Assembly (NCBI RefSeq): GCF_000294655.1
Contig: NZ_CAHP01000020.1
Span: forward strand, 26,750-90,749
Length of the DNA: 64,000 nucleotides
DNA from: Magnetospirillum molischianum DSM 120
Lineage (GTDB): Bacteria; Pseudomonadota; Alphaproteobacteria; Rhodospirillales; Magnetospirillaceae
Direction: 5' to 3'
Part shown: one piece after another, positions 42,444-52,381 of the stretch
How the letters are laid out: each line of letters starts with the position of its first letter
Position numbering within the stretch: position 1 is the first letter of the stretch
Translations under genes and position numbers: made by a program
Notes under the pieces: model-generated
Told to the model about the DNA's origin: nothing
The model's input: the letters and a program-made list of their open reading frames with translations, nothing else
Database searches by the model: none

Positions 42444-43148
42444 ATGCTGCTCGAACTCTCCGGCCTGACCAGCCATTACGGTCGTATTCAGGCATTGAAG
42501 GGCATCGATATCGATATCGCCGAGGGTGAACTGGTCGCGTTGGTCGGTGCCAATGGCGCGGGCAAGACGACTTTGCTGCGTTGCCTGTCCGGGGTGCAAC
42601 CCGTCAGCGGCGGCACGATTCGGTTCGATGGACAGGACATTACCCGCGCCCAGCCCGAGATCCGGGTCGGGCTGGGAATCAGCCAGTCGCCCGAGGGCCG
42701 TCAGGTGTTCGGGCCAATGTCGGTCGAGGATAATCTGCGCCTGGGAGCCTATCGCCGCCACGGCCCGGATGTCGCCGCCGATCTGGAACGGATGTACGAT
42801 TTGTTCCCGATCCTGCGCCGCAAACGGCGCGAGGCGGCTGGAACTTTGTCGGGTGGGCAGCAGCAGATGCTGGCGATTGCCCGTGCCCTGATGTCGGCAC
42901 CCCGGCTTTTGCTGCTCGACGAGCCGAGTATGGGGCTGGCCCCGCTGCTGGTGGCGGAAATCTTCGACATTATCCAGAGCCTGAAAGCTGCGGGAACGAC
43001 GATTTTCCTGGTCGAACAAAATGCTCAGGCCGCTCTGAAGGTTGCCGATCGCGGCTATGTGCTGGAGACGGGAACGGTGGTTCTCGCCGATCGGGGCGAG
43101 CGTCTCCTTGCCGACGAACGGGTTCGCGAGGCGTATCTAGGGCTGTAG
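42444..43148 (+). CDS. livF: Branched-chain amino acid ABC transporter ATPase LivF
   Basis: 234 residues: Walker A GANGAGKTT, SPEGRQVFGPMSVEDNLRLGAY, signature LSGGQQQM and Walker B LLLLDEPSMGLAP. Last gene of the Liv operon; a short perfect hairpin without T tract follows at 43166-43184. Confidence 0.95.
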   Translation: MLLELSGLTSHYGRIQALKGIDIDIAEGELVALVGANGAGKTTLLRCLSGVQPVSGGTIRFDGQDITRAQPEIRVGLGISQSPEGRQVFGPMSVEDNLRLGAYRRHGPDVAADLERMYDLFPILRRKRREAAGTLSGGQQQMLAIARALMSAPRLLLLDEPSMGLAPLLVAEIFDIIQSLKAAGTTIFLVEQNAQAALKVADRGYVLETGTVVLADRGERLLADERVREAYLGL

Positions 43149-43236
43149 ACGATTCTGACCTTCTCCCTCTCTCACGGAGAGAGGCCCTCGGCAATCCTCC
43201 GTGATATATAGAAAGGTATGATGGGGGGAGGATGGG

Positions 43237-45852
43237 ATGCCGTTGTTGCGGAAGGTCGAAGTCACCACCGGAGTCTGGTTGGTCGAAGTGCCAAAGGCCG
43301 GTCTCTGCGTGCTGTGCGGGTGTCCGGCTGATGTCGTCAAACATCTGATGAAGCGTGGTCTGATCGTCTCAACCGAGATGAACGGCGTTCCTTTTGAAAC
43401 CGGCCCCAACGCGATCTTATTGTCCGACGCGATGGTGCAGAACGGCAGCTTTTCCAATCTGGCTGAGTTCCCGGTGTTGCAGATGCTGTATCGCCAGGGA
43501 ATGATCCTGCCTGACCATCCCGGTAATACCGGGGTCAAGCCGTTGCTGGTGGGCAGCGCCGATCAGGTTCAGGCGCAGATGCAGTACATCTATCGCGGCA
43601 ATTACGGGTTGGTTACCGAGGACGAGATCGTCGAGACCGGCATTGATCCGGTCACGGCTCACGCCATGATGCGGATGAAGTTGAAATTCGCTTTCGGCCA
43701 GATCCGGCACCCTACGGATCTGCTCGATACCCTGGTCGTCGATACCGATCCGGTCGAGATCAGGAACGGCGTTATCATTCGCCGCATCCTGTTCAACGTC
43801 TTTCAATTTAGCTTCGAGGGCGAGACGGCGGTAGTCGATCTCAATCTCCCGCCGTTCGAGACCTACGACCCGCCCTATCCGCTGGGATATTACCAGCTTC
43901 GGCGCGAATATTTTGCCGTTATCCATTCTGGAGAGGGAGACGGCTGGGACATAAACCGTCCCAGCATGGCTTCGATTCTGATGTTCCAGGGACGGATTTT
44001 TCTGGTCGATGCCGGTCCTAATATCTTGTATTCGCTGAATGCTCTGGGGATTGGCGTCAACGAGATCGAAGGGATTTTCCACACCCATTCCCACGACGAT
44101 CATTTCGCCGGACTGACCACGCTGATTCGATCTGACCACAAGCTGAAATACTACGCGACACCGCTGGTGCGGGCCGCCGTGGTGAAGAAGGTCGCGGCGC
44201 TGTTGTGCATTGAGGAAGAGGCGTTCGGCGATTATTTCGACGTCCACCCGTTGGTCGAGGGCGAGTGGAACTTCATCGACGGGCTTGAGGTGATGCCTGT
44301 GTTTTCGCCTCATCCGGTGGAGACCACCATCCTGCATTTCCGCACGATGTGGGAGAGTGGTTACCGGACCTACTCCCATCTTGCCGACATTTGCCGTCTG
44401 GACGTTCTGCGCGGCTTCATCACCGACGATCCCGCTCTTCCTGGAATCGATCAGGATCTGTACGACCGGATCGCCGCCGAGTACCGTCGGCCCGCCGACG
44501 TCAAGAAGATCGATGTCGGCGGCGGGATGATCCATGGCGATGCCTATGATTTCCGCGACGATTGTTCGGGCAAGATCATTCTGGCCCACACCTCGCACCG
44601 GAATACCCGCGCCCAGAAGGCGATCGGCTCGACCGCGTCGTTCGGTACCGTCGATGTGCTGATCCCGTCGAACTACGATTTTATCTGGCCGTTCGCCTAT
44701 GAAGCGCTGGCATCCTACTTCCCCGGTATCCCGTGTCACCAGATCCGAGGCGTGCTGAACAACCGGGTGATGACGTTCAATCCGGGGACAATTCTGATCA
44801 AGGAATACACGATCAGCGATTACATCTATCTTGTGCTGTCGGGCAGCGTCGAGATGATCCCCATCGAGCAGGAGACCCGTAACGTACTATCCGCCGGGGC
44901 GCTGATCGGCGAAATGTCGGGCCTGTTCGGGGTGTCGGTATCCGAGACCTATCGCGCGACCAGCTTCGTTCAGGCCCTGGCGATTCCCGTCTCGCTTTAT
45001 TGCGAGTTCGTTCGTCGTAACGACGTTTTCCCTGATCTGTCGCGGGTCCAGGAATATCGTGAGTTTCTGTTGCGGACATCGCTGTTCGGCGAAGTGGTAT
45101 CGTCGCGCTCGCTCAATCGTATCGCTCAGGCAATGACCAAAATCACGGTGGGAGGCGGTTTGCCGATCGATCCTGGTCCCGGCATGGTTGGGATGATCAA
45201 GGACGGTAGTGCAGGGCGTTATCTGGGCGATCACCGGTTCGAAACGCTTCGGATCGGCGATTATTTCGGAGAAGAAGCGGCGGTATTCGCCACGCCCTGC
45301 CTCTTTAAGGTCCGCGCGATCGATCCGTGCGAGGTCTATCTGGTTCCGGCCGAGGCTTTACGGGATATTCCTGCGGTGCGGTGGAAGCTGTTCGAGTCCA
45401 CCACCAAGCGAACGCGGGCGATGTTGGAGATGGGCGAACATGCTCGGGTGCTGATCCGGTGGAACGATGCGTATTCGGTTGGTGTGCAGCGGATAGACAG
45501 TCATCACCGGCGGCTGTTCGAGATCAGCAATTCCGTGCTCGATCAGATGGATCGCGGCAGTCCTGCCGCTGAAGTGACCGATTCGCTCGGTCTGTTGCTC
45601 GACTACGCCCGCTTTCATTTCGCCGAGGAAGAGGCGCTGATGATCCTTTATAAATACGCCGACATGGGGTCCCATCGCGCTCGTCACAACCGTCTGCTCG
45701 AACGATTGTCAGAGATCCACGCCGCTGCCGCAGTCGGCGATGGCTATAGAAAAGACGAGGTGTTGACCTTTCTTCAAGACTGGATCGTCACCCATACCTT
45801 GTCCGACGACCGCCACGCGGGGGCGTTCCTCAATTCCAAAGGGGTGTACTGA
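43237..45852 (+). CDS. Metallo-beta-lactamase / cyclic-nucleotide-binding / hemerythrin fusion protein
   Basis: 871 residues, no family name known to me for the whole. About 240-480: metallo-beta-lactamase fold with HTHSHDDHFAG (H284, H286, D288, H289) and a later HTSHRN. About 510-600: cNMP-binding-like domain (FNPGTILIKEYTISDYIYLVLSGSVEMI, IGEMSGLFG). About 640-720: a second, weaker cNMP-like segment (LRIGDYFGEEAAVF). About 745-860: bacteriohemerythrin with VQRIDSHHRRLFEI, FHFAEEEALM and HRARHNRLLERL, giving the His/Glu set for a di-iron site. Strong ribosome binding site (GGGGGGAGG). A cytoplasmic sensor-hydrolase tuned by O2 or NO and a nucleotide is a reasonable guess. Confidence 0.85.
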   Translation: MPLLRKVEVTTGVWLVEVPKAGLCVLCGCPADVVKHLMKRGLIVSTEMNGVPFETGPNAILLSDAMVQNGSFSNLAEFPVLQMLYRQGMILPDHPGNTGVKPLLVGSADQVQAQMQYIYRGNYGLVTEDEIVETGIDPVTAHAMMRMKLKFAFGQIRHPTDLLDTLVVDTDPVEIRNGVIIRRILFNVFQFSFEGETAVVDLNLPPFETYDPPYPLGYYQLRREYFAVIHSGEGDGWDINRPSMASILMFQGRIFLVDAGPNILYSLNALGIGVNEIEGIFHTHSHDDHFAGLTTLIRSDHKLKYYATPLVRAAVVKKVAALLCIEEEAFGDYFDVHPLVEGEWNFIDGLEVMPVFSPHPVETTILHFRTMWESGYRTYSHLADICRLDVLRGFITDDPALPGIDQDLYDRIAAEYRRPADVKKIDVGGGMIHGDAYDFRDDCSGKIILAHTSHRNTRAQKAIGSTASFGTVDVLIPSNYDFIWPFAYEALASYFPGIPCHQIRGVLNNRVMTFNPGTILIKEYTISDYIYLVLSGSVEMIPIEQETRNVLSAGALIGEMSGLFGVSVSETYRATSFVQALAIPVSLYCEFVRRNDVFPDLSRVQEYREFLLRTSLFGEVVSSRSLNRIAQAMTKITVGGGLPIDPGPGMVGMIKDGSAGRYLGDHRFETLRIGDYFGEEAAVFATPCLFKVRAIDPCEVYLVPAEALRDIPAVRWKLFESTTKRTRAMLEMGEHARVLIRWNDAYSVGVQRIDSHHRRLFEISNSVLDQMDRGSPAAEVTDSLGLLLDYARFHFAEEEALMILYKYADMGSHRARHNRLLERLSEIHAAAAVGDGYRKDEVLTFLQDWIVTHTLSDDRHAGAFLNSKGVY

Positions 45853-45902
45853 TGCCGGTCATCAGTGTCCGTATTTAGATCGAAGAACGGTCAGGTCTAT
45901 AA

Positions 45903-46529
45903 TTACGCCTCTCCGGGAAGGGAGGCCGCGCGGGGAGTCTTGTCTCCCACCGCGTCCAGAACCATGCCGGTATAAAGCGTCGCGACGTCCTCGGCGCTCA
46001 ATCGTCCCTTGGGGCGGAACCAGGTACAAACCCCGGTCAGCATCGCCAGGATGCCATAGGCCGCGACCTGAGGGTCGGCGACGCTGAAGCGGCCCTGAGC
46101 CAAGCCGTCTTTAAGGATCGCGATCAGCCGTTCCTCGTAGGCACGCCGCATTGCGACGATGACTTCGTAATTCTCGGGATCGAGGCTGCGCAGTTCTGAG
46201 TAGCAGATGAAGACTTCGCGCTTGCGGGCGATATGATAGCGGACATGAAACGCGACGAAGGTTTGTAATTTCTGGTGCGGGTCTCCAGCCGGAATGAGAG
46301 CCTTATCAAGGCTCTCCAACAGATTCTCCATGTGCTTTCTCAGCAGGCCGAACAGCAGATCCTGTTTGGTGCTGATGTGGTTATAGAGCGATCCGACCTG
46401 AATGCCGACTTCAGTCGCGAGATGACGCAGGCTCATCGCCTCGTAGCCCTTCTCGTAAATCAACTGCAATCCAGCCTTGCCAATCGCCTCCATGGTTTTT
46501 GGACCGTGTGATCCTGCCGTTCGCGCCAT
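45903..46529 (-). CDS. TetR-family regulator
   Basis: 208 residues with an N-terminal helix-turn-helix (IGKAGLQLIYEKGYEAMSLRHLATEVGIQVGSLYNHISTKQDLL) and a helical ligand domain. ATG 46529 is chosen because upstream in-frame sequence does not look like protein. It is divergent from the leucine catabolic operon with a palindrome between them, so it probably represses that operon and senses an acyl-CoA intermediate. Confidence 0.88.
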   Translation of the reverse strand: MARTAGSHGPKTMEAIGKAGLQLIYEKGYEAMSLRHLATEVGIQVGSLYNHISTKQDLLFGLLRKHMENLLESLDKALIPAGDPHQKLQTFVAFHVRYHIARKREVFICYSELRSLDPENYEVIVAMRRAYEERLIAILKDGLAQGRFSVADPQVAAYGILAMLTGVCTWFRPKGRLSAEDVATLYTGMVLDAVGDKTPRAASLPGEA

Positions 46530-46681
46530 TGTTTTTCTGCCCGCTTTGATGTCCGTACGCCGCGGCAAGGTAAGGGGCCATCGGGAACGATTCCAACCCT
46601 TTCGCCGGGGAAAGGGCCGTCCTATCGGATAGGTCGTTACGATTCGATAGTGCTGCAAGTAAGCCTTGCGCGGCAATTAAA

Positions 46682-46701
46682 AAAACGTATGATCGTTTTT
46701 A
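46682..46701. promoter_or_regulatory. Palindromic candidate operator for the TetR regulator
   Basis: AAAAACG and CGTTTTT form a perfect inverted repeat with a six-base spacer (TATGAT), 63 bases before the first catabolic gene, in the divergent intergenic region. Size and position suit a TetR operator. Confidence 0.6.
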
Positions 46702-46764
46702 ACAAGGGTGCGGCCCGGTCGAACGGGGAAGACGCCCGACACAAAACAGAGCAGGGAGGCTTTC

Positions 46765-47937
46765 ATGGCGTTGGACCGTTCCGCCGTTTTCGATTTCGGC
46801 CTGGGATCGGAAATCGACATGTTGCGCGACAGCGTGCAGGCGTTTGCGGCGGAACGGATCGCGCCGCGTGCCGCCGAGATCGACCGCAGCGATGAGTTCC
46901 CCCGCGATTTGTGGCCCGAAATGGGGGCTTTGGGGCTGCACGGCGTTACCGTTGCCGAGGAGTATGGCGGTTCGCAGATGGGCTATCTGGCTCATTGCGT
47001 CGCGATGGAAGAGGTCAGCCGCGCTTCGGCCTCGGTTGGGCTGTCTTACGGTGCGCATTCCAATCTGTGCGTCAACCAGATCCATCGCTGGGGCACGACG
47101 GAGCAGAAGCAGACCTATCTGCCCCGACTGGTGTCGGGCGAACATGTCGGTGCTCTGGCAATGAGCGAGGTCGGGGCTGGGTCGGATGTCGTCTCGATGC
47201 GCCTGCGCGCCGAACGGCGCGGCGACCGTTACGTCCTTAACGGCAGCAAGATGTGGATCACCAACGGCCATTACGCCGATACGCTGGTGGTCTATGCCAA
47301 GACCGATCCCGCCGCCGGGCCGCGCGGCATCACCGCTTTTCTGATCGAGAAGGGGTTCAAGGGCTTTTGCCCGGCGCAGAAGCTGGACAAGTTGGGGATG
47401 CGCGGCTCGCCGACCTCGGAATTGCTGTTCGAGGAATGCGAGGTTCCAGCCGAAAACATCCTCGGAACCCTCAATGAGGGGGTCAAGGTGCTGATGAGCG
47501 GGCTGGATTACGAGCGAGCGGTGCTGGCCGCCGGACCGCTTGGGATCATGCAGGCGGCGTTGGATCTGGTGATGCCCTATGTCCACGACCGCCAGCAATT
47601 TGGCCAGCCGATCGGCGAGTTCCAGCTTATTCAGGCCAAGATCGCCGATATGTACACCGAGATGAACGCCTCGCGGGCCTATGTCTATGCCGTGGCGCGG
47701 GCTTGCGACAAGGGGCAGACCACCCGCCAGGACGCAGCCGGGGCGATCCTCTACGCCGCCGAACGGGCGACCCGCTGTGCGCTGGAAACGATCCAGATCC
47801 TGGGGGGCAACGGCTACATCAACGAATTTCCCGCCGGGCGGCTGTTGCGCGACGCCAAATTGTACGAGATCGGCGCGGGAACCAGCGAAATCCGCCGGAT
47901 GTTGATCGGCCGCGAACTGTTCAAGCAAACCGCTTAG
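46765..47937 (+). CDS. ivd: Isovaleryl-CoA dehydrogenase
   Basis: 390-residue flavin enzyme oxidising isovaleryl-CoA to 3-methylcrotonyl-CoA. Acyl-CoA dehydrogenase signatures [16 protein letters not shown] and [20 protein letters not shown]. The catalytic Glu is E250 in [17 protein letters not shown], the position specific to isovaleryl-CoA dehydrogenases rather than the C-terminal Glu of most relatives. ATG 46765 has GGGAGG upstream. First gene of the leucine operon. Confidence 0.95.
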   Translation: MALDRSAVFDFGLGSEIDMLRDSVQAFAAERIAPRAAEIDRSDEFPRDLWPEMGALGLHGVTVAEEYGGSQMGYLAHCVAMEEVSRASASVGLSYGAHSNLCVNQIHRWGTTEQKQTYLPRLVSGEHVGALAMSEVGAGSDVVSMRLRAERRGDRYVLNGSKMWITNGHYADTLVVYAKTDPAAGPRGITAFLIEKGFKGFCPAQKLDKLGMRGSPTSELLFEECEVPAENILGTLNEGVKVLMSGLDYERAVLAAGPLGIMQAALDLVMPYVHDRQQFGQPIGEFQLIQAKIADMYTEMNASRAYVYAVARACDKGQTTRQDAAGAILYAAERATRCALETIQILGGNGYINEFPAGRLLRDAKLYEIGAGTSEIRRMLIGRELFKQTA

Positions 47938-47974
47938 AGCCAAGCGACACGCCCCAGGACGAAGGACCAGAACC

Positions 47975-49579
47975 ATGATTCTTCACTCTTCCCTGTCGCG
48001 GCAGGACTCGATCTTTCAGAGCAATGCCGCTGCCATGCGGGCGCTGGTCGAGGATTTGCGGGCCAAGGTCGCCGAGGTCAAGATGGGCGGCGGCCCCCGT
48101 GCCCGCGACCGCCATCTGGCGCGCGGAAAGATGCTGCCGCGCGACCGCGTGCGCGGGCTTCTCGATCCCGGAACGCCCTATCTGGAACTGTCGCAACTGG
48201 CGGCTCACGGGGTTTACGAGGAGCAGATCGCCTCGGCCGGGCTGCTGACCGGGATCGGCCGGGTTGCCGGGCGGGAATGCGTCATCATCGCCAATGACGC
48301 CACGGTCAAGGGCGGCACCTATTACCCCCTGACGGTGAAGAAACATCTTCGCGCTCAGGAGATCGCCCGTGAAAACCGTCTGCCTTGCCTCTATCTGGTC
48401 GATTCGGGCGGGGCGAATCTGCCCAATCAGGATGATGTTTTTCCTGACCGCGAGCATTTCGGACGAATCTTCTACAATCAGGCTTTGATGTCGGCCGAGG
48501 GTATTCCGCAGATCGCGGTGGTGATGGGAAGTTGTACCGCCGGGGGAGCCTATGTTCCGGCGATGAGCGACGAATCGATCATCGTTCGCAACCAGGGAAC
48601 AATCTTCCTGGGTGGCCCGCCGCTGGTGAAGGCCGCGACCGGCGAGGTGGTTTCGGCCGAGGATCTGGGCGGAGCCGATGTGCATTCCCGTATCTCGGGG
48701 GTCACCGACCATTACGCTCACGACGATGCCCACGCGCTGGCCATTGCCCGGCGGGTGGTCGGGACGTTGAACCGTCCCAAGCGGCCGGGGGTTGAGCTGC
48801 GCCGCCCCGCCGACCCTCTGTATCCCGCCGACGATTTGCACGGAATCATCCCTACCGACCCGCGCAAACCGTTCGACGTGCGCGAGGTGATCGCCCGTCT
48901 GGTCGATGGCAGCGCGTTCGACGAATTCAAGAAGCTGTATGGCACCACCCTGGTCTGCGGCTTCGCTCATATCTTCGGCTATCCGGTCGGGATCGTCGCC
49001 AATAACGGCATCTTGTTTTCCGAATCGGCGCTGAAAGGGGCTCATTTCGTTGAATTGTGCGCCCAGCGCGGCATTCCGCTGGTGTTCTTGCAAAACATCA
49101 CTGGTTTCATGATCGGTCGCAAATACGAAGCCGGCGGTATCGCCAAAGACGGGGCCAAGATGGTTGCGGCCGTTTCCTGCGCCCGCGTGCCCAAGCTGAC
49201 GGTGGTGATCGGCGGCAGTTTCGGCGCGGGCAATTACGGGATGTGCGGCCGTGCCTTCTCACCGCGCTTCCTGTGGATGTGGCCCAACGCCCGCATTTCG
49301 GTGATGGGGGGCGAGCAGGCCGCCAACGTGCTGTCGCAGGTTCGCCGTGACAGCCTGGAGGTTCAGGGCAAAAGCTGGAGCGCGGAGGAAGAAGCGGCCT
49401 TCAAGGCCCCGATCCGCGCCCAGTACGAAACCCAGGGCCATCCGTATTATGCCTCGGCCCGTTTGTGGGACGACGGCATCATCGATCCCGCCAATACCCG
49501 GATGGTGCTGGGGCTGGGCCTGTCGGCCGCGCTCAATGCTCCGATTGAGCGCACCACCTTCGGCATCTTCAGAATGTGA
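47975..49579 (+). CDS. mccB: Methylcrotonyl-CoA carboxylase, carboxyltransferase (beta) subunit
   Basis: 534 residues of the acyl-CoA carboxyltransferase fold: [27 protein letters not shown] and [16 protein letters not shown] in the N-half, and [24 protein letters not shown] with [15 protein letters not shown] in the C-half. These closely match MCC beta rather than propionyl-CoA carboxylase. Transfers CO2 from biotin on the alpha subunit encoded downstream. Confidence 0.95.
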   Translation: MILHSSLSRQDSIFQSNAAAMRALVEDLRAKVAEVKMGGGPRARDRHLARGKMLPRDRVRGLLDPGTPYLELSQLAAHGVYEEQIASAGLLTGIGRVAGRECVIIANDATVKGGTYYPLTVKKHLRAQEIARENRLPCLYLVDSGGANLPNQDDVFPDREHFGRIFYNQALMSAEGIPQIAVVMGSCTAGGAYVPAMSDESIIVRNQGTIFLGGPPLVKAATGEVVSAEDLGGADVHSRISGVTDHYAHDDAHALAIARRVVGTLNRPKRPGVELRRPADPLYPADDLHGIIPTDPRKPFDVREVIARLVDGSAFDEFKKLYGTTLVCGFAHIFGYPVGIVANNGILFSESALKGAHFVELCAQRGIPLVFLQNITGFMIGRKYEAGGIAKDGAKMVAAVSCARVPKLTVVIGGSFGAGNYGMCGRAFSPRFLWMWPNARISVMGGEQAANVLSQVRRDSLEVQGKSWSAEEEAAFKAPIRAQYETQGHPYYASARLWDDGIIDPANTRMVLGLGLSAALNAPIERTTFGIFRM

Positions 49580-49586
49580 GGCGACG

Positions 49587-50375
49587 ATGACCGACCAATC
49601 GATTCGCGTTACGCGGCGGGGCGACGGGGTGGCGTTCGTCACCCTTGCCCGCGCCCAGGTTCACAACGCCTTCAACGAAGGGATGATCGCCGACCTGACG
49701 GCCGCACTGTCCGTGTTGGGTGAAGACCAGACGGTGCGCGCCGTGGTGCTGGCCGCCGATGGTACCAGCTTTTCGGCGGGGGCCGATCTGGACTGGATGC
49801 GGCGGACGGCAACCTATGCTCCGGCCCAGAATCTTGCCGATGCCGAGCGGCTGGCCGAACTGATGCGGGTTCTGAATAGTTTGCCAAAGCCAACGATTGC
49901 CCGTGTCCAGGGTGCAGCCTTTGGAGGCGGTGTTGGGCTGGTGGCCTGTTGCGACATCGCCATCGCCGCCGAAAGCGCTGTCTTCTGCCTGTCCGAAGTC
50001 CGGTTGGGCCTGATTCCGGCGGTGATCTCGCCTTATGTGGTTGCCGCAATCGGAGCGCGGGCGGCGCGGCGCTGGTTTCTGACCGCCGAACGCTTCGTTG
50101 CCGCCGAAGCGCTGCGTCTCGGCCTACTCCATCGCATCGTCGCCGCTGACGACCTTGATATCGCGGTGGATGAGATGTTGGCCAGCTTGCTGGTCGGGGC
50201 ACCGCAGGCTCAGGCCGCCGCCAAGGATCTGATTTTCGCCGTCGCCGACCGTCCTTTGACCGGGGCGCTGATCGCCGACACGACCCGTCGTATTGCCGAG
50301 CAGCGTGCCGGGGTGGAAGGACGCGAAGGTGTCGCCGCCTTTTTGGAAAAACGCCCGCCGGTTTGGGGAGGCTGA
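49587..50375 (+). CDS. liuC: Enoyl-CoA hydratase family, likely methylglutaconyl-CoA hydratase
   Basis: 262-residue crotonase: LAADGTSFSAGADLDWM and RVQGAAFGGGVGLVACCDIAIAAESAVFCLSEVRLGLIP. By position between the two MCC subunits it should hydrate 3-methylglutaconyl-CoA to HMG-CoA. ATG 49587 is taken over earlier in-frame starts that lie inside mccB. Confidence 0.9.
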   Translation: MTDQSIRVTRRGDGVAFVTLARAQVHNAFNEGMIADLTAALSVLGEDQTVRAVVLAADGTSFSAGADLDWMRRTATYAPAQNLADAERLAELMRVLNSLPKPTIARVQGAAFGGGVGLVACCDIAIAAESAVFCLSEVRLGLIPAVISPYVVAAIGARAARRWFLTAERFVAAEALRLGLLHRIVAADDLDIAVDEMLASLLVGAPQAQAAAKDLIFAVADRPLTGALIADTTRRIAEQRAGVEGREGVAAFLEKRPPVWGG

Positions 50376-50379
50376 TCCC

Positions 50380-52380
50380 ATGTTTTCGAAAATCCTGATC
50401 GCCAATCGCGGCGAAATCGCCTGCCGGGTGATTCGCACCGCCCAGCGGATGGGAATCGCCACTGTCGCGGTTCATTCCGACGCCGATGCCGGATCGGCTC
50501 ATGTCGCGCTGGCCGACGAAGCTTGGGCCATCGGCCCGGCCCCCAGCCGGGAGTCCTACCTGCGTGCCGACACGCTGATTGACGTGGCGCGGCGCAGCGG
50601 GGCCGAGGCGATTCATCCGGGATACGGCTTTTTGTCCGAAAACGCCGATTTCGCCGAGGCATGCGCCGCCGCAGGGCTGATCTTTATCGGCCCCCCCGTC
50701 GCCGCGATCCGGGCAATGGGCGGCAAAAGCGAAGCCAAGGCGTTGATGGAGCGAGCCGGGGTGCCGTTGGTTCCCGGCTATCACGGCATGGATCAGGACG
50801 CGGCGGTATTGGCCGCTGCCGCCGATAAAATCGGCTATCCGGTGTTGATCAAGGCGTCGGCGGGCGGAGGCGGTAAGGGAATGCGGGTGGTCGAGACGCC
50901 CGACGCCTTCGCCGCCGACCTTGCCGCGGCGAAGCGTGAGGCTGCCGGGTCGTTCGGCGACGACCGGGTGCTGATCGAGAAATATCTGGCCCGGCCGCGC
51001 CATGTCGAGATCCAGGTCTTCGCCGATGGCTTTGATAATGCAGTATCTTTGTTCGAACGCGATTGTTCGATTCAGCGTCGTCATCAGAAAGTGGTTGAAG
51101 AAGCGCCCGCGCCGGGGATGGCCCCCGATCTGCGCCGCCGAATGGGCGATGCCGCCATTGCCGCCGCTCGGGCGATCGGCTATCGCGGTGCGGGTACCGT
51201 CGAGTTTCTGCTGGAACCGGACGGAAGCTTTTATTTCATGGAGATGAACACCCGTCTTCAAGTCGAACATCCGGTGACCGAGTTCATCACCGGACTCGAT
51301 CTGGTCGAGTGGCAGTTGCGGGTGGCGGCGGGGCAAGCCCTGCCGCTCGGGCAGGACGATCTGGCGATCCGGGGGCATGCCATCGAGGTCAGGCTGTATG
51401 CCGAAGATCCCGATGCCGGGTTCATGCCCGCCACGGGTCGCCTCGATCATCTTCGCTTTCCAGTGACGGGTCCGCATCTGCGCGTCGATAGCGGGGTGCG
51501 TCAGGGTGACCGCATATCGGTCCATTACGATCCGATGATTGCCAAACTGATCGTCTGGGACGAGGACCGCGCCGGAGCCGTCCGCCGTCTGCGCTCTGCC
51601 CTGGCCGCGACCGAAGTCGCGGGTCTGACGACCAACATTGCCTTCCTGGCTTCGATTGCCGCGCACCCGGCCTTTGCCGAAGCCGATCTCGACACGGGCT
51701 TCATCGAACGTCACCGCGCTCAACTGCTGCCGTCCGTGCGGCCGGTGTCCGACGACGTGTTGGCGCTGGTGTGCCTGGGGCTATTGTTGGAACGCCGGGC
51801 AGTGGCCGGGCGCGAGGCGGCGGCGTCCAGCGATCCTCACAGCCCATGGGCGTTATGCGATGGCTGGAGACTGAATGACGACGCTCATGACAACCTGCAT
51901 CTGCGCCATGGCGAGACCGACATCTCGGTGCCGCTGATCTATCGGCCATGGGGCTATGAACTGATGCTGCCCGGTGGCCCGGTCGAGGCTCGGGGCAGCC
52001 TGACCGCCGACGGCCGTCTGTCGGCTGAAATCGGGCCGGTGCGCCGCCATGCCGGATATGTCCGTCGCGGTGCGGAATTATCCCTGTTCCTGGATGGCGG
52101 GGCGCATCGGCTTGTCGTGGTCGATCCTTTGCCGTCGGACGAACCCGAGGAACCGGAAACCGGGGTGGTCGCGCCGATGCCCGGAACTGTCGTCGCGGTT
52201 CTGGTCGAGGCGGGAGCCAAGGTGGTTCAGGGGCAGCCCTTGGTGGTGATGGAGGCGATGAAGATGGAGCACACCCTGAAAGCTCCCGCCAACGGAACCG
52301 TTTCTGACCTTCATTTCGCTGTCGGCGCGCTGGTTGACGAGGGGGATTCCCTGGTCGCGTTTGAGGCGGAGGTGGCTTGA
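50380..52380 (+). CDS. mccA: Methylcrotonyl-CoA carboxylase, biotin carboxylase (alpha) subunit
   Basis: 666 residues: biotin carboxylase (KILIANRGEIACRVIRTA; ATP loop KASAGGGGKGMRVV; EMNTRLQVEHPVTE) followed by a biotinyl domain ending about 40 residues before the C-terminus, with biotin Lys628 in EAMKMEHT. ATG 50380 starts 4 bases after the hydratase stop. Confidence 0.95.
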   Translation: MFSKILIANRGEIACRVIRTAQRMGIATVAVHSDADAGSAHVALADEAWAIGPAPSRESYLRADTLIDVARRSGAEAIHPGYGFLSENADFAEACAAAGLIFIGPPVAAIRAMGGKSEAKALMERAGVPLVPGYHGMDQDAAVLAAAADKIGYPVLIKASAGGGGKGMRVVETPDAFAADLAAAKREAAGSFGDDRVLIEKYLARPRHVEIQVFADGFDNAVSLFERDCSIQRRHQKVVEEAPAPGMAPDLRRRMGDAAIAAARAIGYRGAGTVEFLLEPDGSFYFMEMNTRLQVEHPVTEFITGLDLVEWQLRVAAGQALPLGQDDLAIRGHAIEVRLYAEDPDAGFMPATGRLDHLRFPVTGPHLRVDSGVRQGDRISVHYDPMIAKLIVWDEDRAGAVRRLRSALAATEVAGLTTNIAFLASIAAHPAFAEADLDTGFIERHRAQLLPSVRPVSDDVLALVCLGLLLERRAVAGREAAASSDPHSPWALCDGWRLNDDAHDNLHLRHGETDISVPLIYRPWGYELMLPGGPVEARGSLTADGRLSAEIGPVRRHAGYVRRGAELSLFLDGGAHRLVVVDPLPSDEPEEPETGVVAPMPGTVVAVLVEAGAKVVQGQPLVVMEAMKMEHTLKAPANGTVSDLHFAVGALVDEGDSLVAFEAEVA

Positions 52381-52381
52381 G

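Noticed and set aside
43166..43184. Hairpin after livF as a terminator
   Set aside because: Perfect eight-base stem but no T tract; noted only in the livF entry.
43417..44739. 440-codon minus-strand open frame inside the metallo-beta-lactamase/hemerythrin gene
   Set aside because: Antisense shadow of a gene with strong domain motifs.
49672..51723. 683-codon minus-strand open frame across the hydratase and mccA
   Set aside because: Antisense to conserved enzymes on the plus strand; composition is Arg/Gly/Pro-rich without motifs.
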